A stretch of 34,223 nt of DNA from Gemmatimonadaceae bacterium (lineage in GTDB: Bacteria > Gemmatimonadota > Gemmatimonadetes > Gemmatimonadales > Gemmatimonadaceae): contig JALOPS010000018.1 of the NCBI GenBank assembly GCA_025453745.1, positions 1 through 34,223 on the forward strand, written 5' to 3'. A program made the translations under genes and the position numbers. This document shows, piece by piece, positions 31,227 to 34,223 of this stretch (position 1 is the stretch's first letter; every line of letters starts with the position of its first letter). The notes under the pieces are model-generated. The model had not been told where the DNA came from and made no database searches. It saw nothing but the letters and a program-made list of their open reading frames with translations.

Positions 31227-32615
31227 ATGACGCACGACCGCTCGCCGATCGTGGCGCTGGCCACTCCCGCCGGACGCGGGGCGCTGGCCGTGGTGCGCCT
31301 CTCGGGCGAGGGCGCGTTCGATGTGGCGGCGCGCGTCACGACGCCCTGGCCATTCGTCGCGCGTCGCGCCACGGTGTGCACGCTGCGCGATGCGACGGGC
31401 GCCCCGATCGACCGTGCGCTCGCGGTGGCGATGCCGGGACCGGCGTCGTTCACCGGTGACGACACCGTGGAGTTCTCGGTGCACGGTGGCTCGGCGGTCA
31501 GCGCGGCCGTCCTGGCGGCGTGCATTGCGGCCGGCGCACGTGAAGCGCGGCCCGGCGAATACACGCGCCGCGCCGTATTGGGCGGCAAGCTCGACCTCGC
31601 ACAGGCGGAAGCGATCGGCGATCTCGTCGAGGCGACAACGCAGGCCATGCGGCGTGCCGCGCTGGCGCAGCTCGATGGCGGACTCTCCCGTCGGGTCGCG
31701 ATGCTGCGCGACGCGCTCGTGTCGCTCGACGCGTTGCTCGCCTACGACATCGACTTCCCGGAAGAAGACGATGGTCCCATCGCCCCGGCGCGCATTGCGG
31801 ACGCGGCGGATCGCGTGCTCGCGGCGCTCAACCAGTTGCTGGCGACGGCCCCTGCGGGCGAGGCGGTGCGCCACGGCGCGACGGTGGTCATCGCTGGAGC
31901 ACCGAACGCGGGCAAGTCGTCGCTGTTCAATGCGCTGCTGGGCTCGGCGCGCGCGTTGGTCACGCCGGTGGCCGGCACGACGCGCGACGCGATCGACGCC
32001 GTGCTCGATACGCCACGGTGGCCCGTGCGGCTCGTGGACACCGCCGGGTTGCGCGAGACGGCCGATGTGGTCGAACGGCTGGGCATCGAGGTCAGCGAGC
32101 GTGCGCTCGCGGGGGCGTCACTCGTGCTGGCGTGCGGCGAGAGCGACCATGCGCTCGCCGATGCGGTACAGCGCGTGCGAGCGCTGACGGAGGCGCCGGT
32201 GCTGGCGGTGCGTACGAAAGGCGACGTGGCGGAGGTCGGATCGCGGGCGGATCCCAGTCGGACCGATGATCTCCGGGCGGAGACGAGGGTCGACGGGATC
32301 GTTCGCGTGAGCGCCGAGCGTGGCGACGGACTCCCCGCCCTCGTGACGGCGATGCTCGAGGCGCTCGACGCGCGTCACGGCGTGCAGGTCGACGACGCGC
32401 CGCGGCTGACACGAGAGCGCCATGTGCGAGCCGTGCGGGAGGCGCGCGACGAGGTCGCGAGGTTCGTCTCGCTCTGGGGCGATGGTGCCACGCCGGCGGT
32501 CATCAGCGCGACACACGTGCGCGGTGCCATCGAGGCGCTGGATGGGCTGATTGGCACCGTCTCGGTCGACGACGTGCTCGACCGGGTCTTTGCGACGTTC
32601 TGTATCGGGAAGTAG
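31227..32615 (+). CDS. mnmE: tRNA modification GTPase MnmE (TrmE)
   Basis: MnmE works with MnmG on wobble uridine 34. The 462 residues comprise an N-terminal folate-binding domain (PIVALATPAGRGALAVVRLSG, later GPASFTGDDTVEFSVHGG), a helical domain split by the G domain, and the essential C-terminal Cys in FCIGK. G domain: G1 GAPNAGKS (224-231), TTRD as G2 region, G3 DTAG (in LVDTAGLRET), and G4 as TKGD where most GTPases have NKxD. That G4 change is the only oddity. ATG 31227 is preferred over GTG 31185. It closes the rightward operon. Its partner mnmG lies at 597-2573, about 29 kb away across the origin region. Confidence 0.95.
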   Translation: MTHDRSPIVALATPAGRGALAVVRLSGEGAFDVAARVTTPWPFVARRATVCTLRDATGAPIDRALAVAMPGPASFTGDDTVEFSVHGGSAVSAAVLAACIAAGAREARPGEYTRRAVLGGKLDLAQAEAIGDLVEATTQAMRRAALAQLDGGLSRRVAMLRDALVSLDALLAYDIDFPEEDDGPIAPARIADAADRVLAALNQLLATAPAGEAVRHGATVVIAGAPNAGKSSLFNALLGSARALVTPVAGTTRDAIDAVLDTPRWPVRLVDTAGLRETADVVERLGIEVSERALAGASLVLACGESDHALADAVQRVRALTEAPVLAVRTKGDVAEVGSRADPSRTDDLRAETRVDGIVRVSAERGDGLPALVTAMLEALDARHGVQVDDAPRLTRERHVRAVREARDEVARFVSLWGDGATPAVISATHVRGAIEALDGLIGTVSVDDVLDRVFATFCIGK

Positions 32616-32630
32616 CGCGCGTCAGCGCGC
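32615..32630. terminator. Hairpin spanning two convergent stop codons
   Basis: GCGCGC (32615-32620) and GCGCGC (32625-32630) pair around the loop GTCA. The last base of the mnmE TAG stop is the first base of the stem, and the loop TCA (32622-32624) is the stop codon of the minus-strand protease. The structure would work in both directions, though no T-run follows. Confidence 0.45.
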
Positions 32631-33581
32631 GCGGCCGGCCACGTTGGGCACCGGGGCGGCATCGCCGACGACGGAGAGCTCCGAGGCCGACGCACGCACG
32701 GCCCACGCCGGGCCGCGTGCGAGCAGCGACCCTTCGACCAGCTTGGCGCCCATGTAGTAGCCGGCGCGCTCGGGCATGACGACGTCGGGCGTCAACGTGC
32801 GCGCATCGTCGCTCATGCCGCCGCTCAGGTAGCGCAGTCGCAAGCCGAGGCCATTGCGATCGAGATCGTGTGCCATGACACGCGCGATCATCGGCTCGAG
32901 CTCGCGCACGCGCTGGAACTGCTTGCGCTGGTAGCCGAAGTACTCCCACGCCGCGTGATTGGGGCTGACGAGGCGGGAGACGTGTACGGCGAGCCCTTCG
33001 TTGACGAGCAGCTCGCGCAAGGAGGCGCGTCGCCCCGTCTCCCAGTAGGAGTAGTAGCCGTCGGCGTCGTCGATGAGCGTGTGCATCTCGCTCCGGCTGT
33101 CGGGCGCGGTGTAGCGGACGGCGTGCGCGATCTCGTGCGCCAGCCACATCGGGATCAGCTCGGGGTCGAGTCCCAGCCCCTGCGTCGTGGGGTTCTGGAC
33201 GCTCGTGAAGTGCTCGAGGCAGACGAAGGCGGTGCCGCGTCCGTCGACCACGAGTTCGCCGGCATTGGCGGCGCCCACACCGACCATGAGCACGACATCG
33301 AGCGGCCCGCCGAAGCCCACGAGCTCGCGCACGGCGTCTTCGGTGCGCTCGGCCAAGCCGACGATGTCGAAGCGCGCGAGCGTGGCACGCAGGTCATCAC
33401 GATCAGCGCGCGTGGTGAGGCGAACGATCTCCTCGACGTGCGGACCGCTGGGGTCGATGACGTAGTTGTCCCAGTACGCGTGCAGGAGCGGGCGATGCCG
33501 CTCGAAGTAATCGTAGTACGCACCGACACGATCGCTGCTGTCGAGGACTGCGAGGAATTCGGGCAGCAGGTTGATGACCAT
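32622..33581 (-). CDS. Predicted zinc metalloprotease (DUF2268-like)
   Basis: This 319-residue protein lacks a signal peptide from ATG 33581, so it is probably cytoplasmic. It has a gluzincin-type active site: HEIAH at residues 149-153 and a downstream helix with Glu195 in LLVNEGLAVHVSR as the likely third zinc ligand. The context (LIPMWLAHEIAHAVRY, then EGLAVHVSR) resembles the DUF2268 putative Zn-protease family, but the assignment is from pattern only. The open frame extends upstream to 33707 with a shadow-like, Arg/Ala-rich translation, which I exclude. It converges on mnmE and lies downstream of upp on the same strand, with a 238-base gap that holds no recognised element. Confidence 0.72.
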   Translation of the reverse strand: MVINLLPEFLAVLDSSDRVGAYYDYFERHRPLLHAYWDNYVIDPSGPHVEEIVRLTTRADRDDLRATLARFDIVGLAERTEDAVRELVGFGGPLDVVLMVGVGAANAGELVVDGRGTAFVCLEHFTSVQNPTTQGLGLDPELIPMWLAHEIAHAVRYTAPDSRSEMHTLIDDADGYYSYWETGRRASLRELLVNEGLAVHVSRLVSPNHAAWEYFGYQRKQFQRVRELEPMIARVMAHDLDRNGLGLRLRYLSGGMSDDARTLTPDVVMPERAGYYMGAKLVEGSLLARGPAWAVRASASELSVVGDAAPVPNVAGRAR

Positions 33582-33819
33582 CGACGCAGGTCGGCGAGGC
33601 GGAAGGCGCGGTGACACGGGCGCGCGGCGCGCGCGAGTGTCCGTCGGCGTGGCGCGGGGCGCATCACGTCGCGCGCAAAGGTAAGTCGATGACGCGCGCG
33701 GGTACAAGGCTGGTCATGTGGACAACTCGTCTGCGCGCGGCGCGCGAGTGCCATGGTGCCGTCGCTGCGTGCCGAGCGCACCGTGCGCGACGACCGGTGC
33801 GGACGCGGGTGTGGCGTGC

Positions 33820-34223
33820 TCAGCGCGTGCCGAAGAGCCGATCGCCCGCGTCGCCCAGGCCAGGGAGGATGTAAGCGTTGGCGTTGAGCTCCCGATCGAG
33901 CGACGCACAATAGATGGGCACGTCCGGGTGATCGTGCGCGAGGCGCGTGACACCCGGTGGCGCGGCAACGAGGCAGAGGAAGCGGATGCGCGTGGCACCG
34001 GCGCGCTTGAGCGACGCGATCGCGCTCGACGCGCTGCCGCCGGTCGCGAGCATGGGATCGAGCAGGAAGAAATCACGCTCCGCCGCGTCGCCCGGCACCT
34101 TGAAGTAGTAGTCGACGGGCTCGAGCGTGTCGTGATCGCGGTAGAGGCCGATGTGGCCGACACGTGCGGCGGGGACCAATCGCAGGATGCCTTCGACCAT
34201 GCCGAGTCCTGCGCGCAGGATCG
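33820..34223 (-). CDS. upp: Uracil phosphoribosyltransferase (5' end outside window)
   Basis: Upp converts uracil and PRPP to UMP in pyrimidine salvage. Only the C-terminal ~134 residues are visible; the frame is open to the window edge and reads [29 protein letters not shown], the conserved family stretch. The PRPP-binding motif is [16 protein letters not shown]. The C-terminal end [17 protein letters not shown] matches the conserved uracil-binding GDAGDRxFGT motif. It is another pyrimidine gene near the origin, with pyrE at 20584. Confidence 0.95.
   Translation of the reverse strand, partial: ILRAGLGMVEGILRLVPAARVGHIGLYRDHDTLEPVDYYFKVPGDAAERDFFLLDPMLATGGSASSAIASLKRAGATRIRFLCLVAAPPGVTRLAHDHPDVPIYCASLDRELNANAYILPGLGDAGDRLFGTR

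Noticed and set aside
31534-31548. Third parS candidate inside mnmE (CACGTGAA core)
   Set aside because: The flanks read GCG and GCGC instead of GTTT and ACA, so only the centre matches. I count it as chance.
29223-31874. 883-codon minus-strand ORF opposite yidD, yidC and mnmE
   Set aside because: It spans three clear plus-strand genes and its translation is His/Arg-rich.
1-34223. CRISPR arrays, tRNA or rRNA genes, insertion sequences, prophage genes
   Set aside because: I saw no regularly spaced repeats, cloverleaf sequences, transposases, integrases or phage structural genes in reading the window.

Overview
The window is GC-rich chromosomal DNA from a Gram-negative (diderm) bacterium and carries its replication-origin neighbourhood. 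Several predicted lipoproteins, a YidC with a large periplasmic domain, a GWxTD-domain lipoprotein and a type-A RNase P RNA together suggest a Gemmatimonadota-like lineage. That assignment is an inference, not something proved by a marker here. No rRNA, tRNA, CRISPR array, prophage or insertion sequence was seen.

Layout. At 1-2573 lie a cut-off zinc-ribbon protein, a small reverse-strand ORF and mnmG. At 2600-5850 a SIMPL-domain protein, two parS sites and parA-parB form a strongly C-skewed block with AT-rich sequence at both ends. At 5887-11240 there is a five-gene nucleoside-type uptake operon: BMP lipoprotein, a Nif3-family protein, a double ATPase and two permeases. At 11257-14662 are a lipoprotein, a UMF1-like transporter, a small unknown protein and a type IV pilin-like gene with an apparent sigma-54 promoter and enhancer dyad. 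At 15010-19528, on the minus strand, polA follows a GWxTD lipoprotein. At 19637-22998 a Ser/Thr kinase overlaps pyrE, followed by an orphan chemoreceptor-like protein. At 22995-25310 are an AraC-type regulator, rnpB and a lipoprotein.

From 25411 onward is the origin core. dnaN and dnaA read leftward. rpmH-rnpA-yidD-yidC-mnmE reads rightward from a good promoter. A predicted Zn-protease and the end of upp close the window. The dnaA-dnaN gap holds DnaA-box cores next to a run of DnaA-trios on the expected strand and in the expected order, so I place oriC there. The dnaA promoter has a perfect DnaA box between its -35 and -10 elements, pointing to autoregulation.

How it works together. DnaA, DnaN, oriC, ParA, ParB and parS form the initiation and segregation set. 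RpmH, RnpA, rnpB, YidD, YidC and MnmE/MnmG are the usual translation, tRNA-processing and membrane-insertion genes found near origins. The common mnmE-mnmG-rsmG-parA-parB cluster is broken here: mnmE lies right of dnaA, mnmG and parAB lie over 20 kb to the left of dnaN, and rsmG is not in the window.
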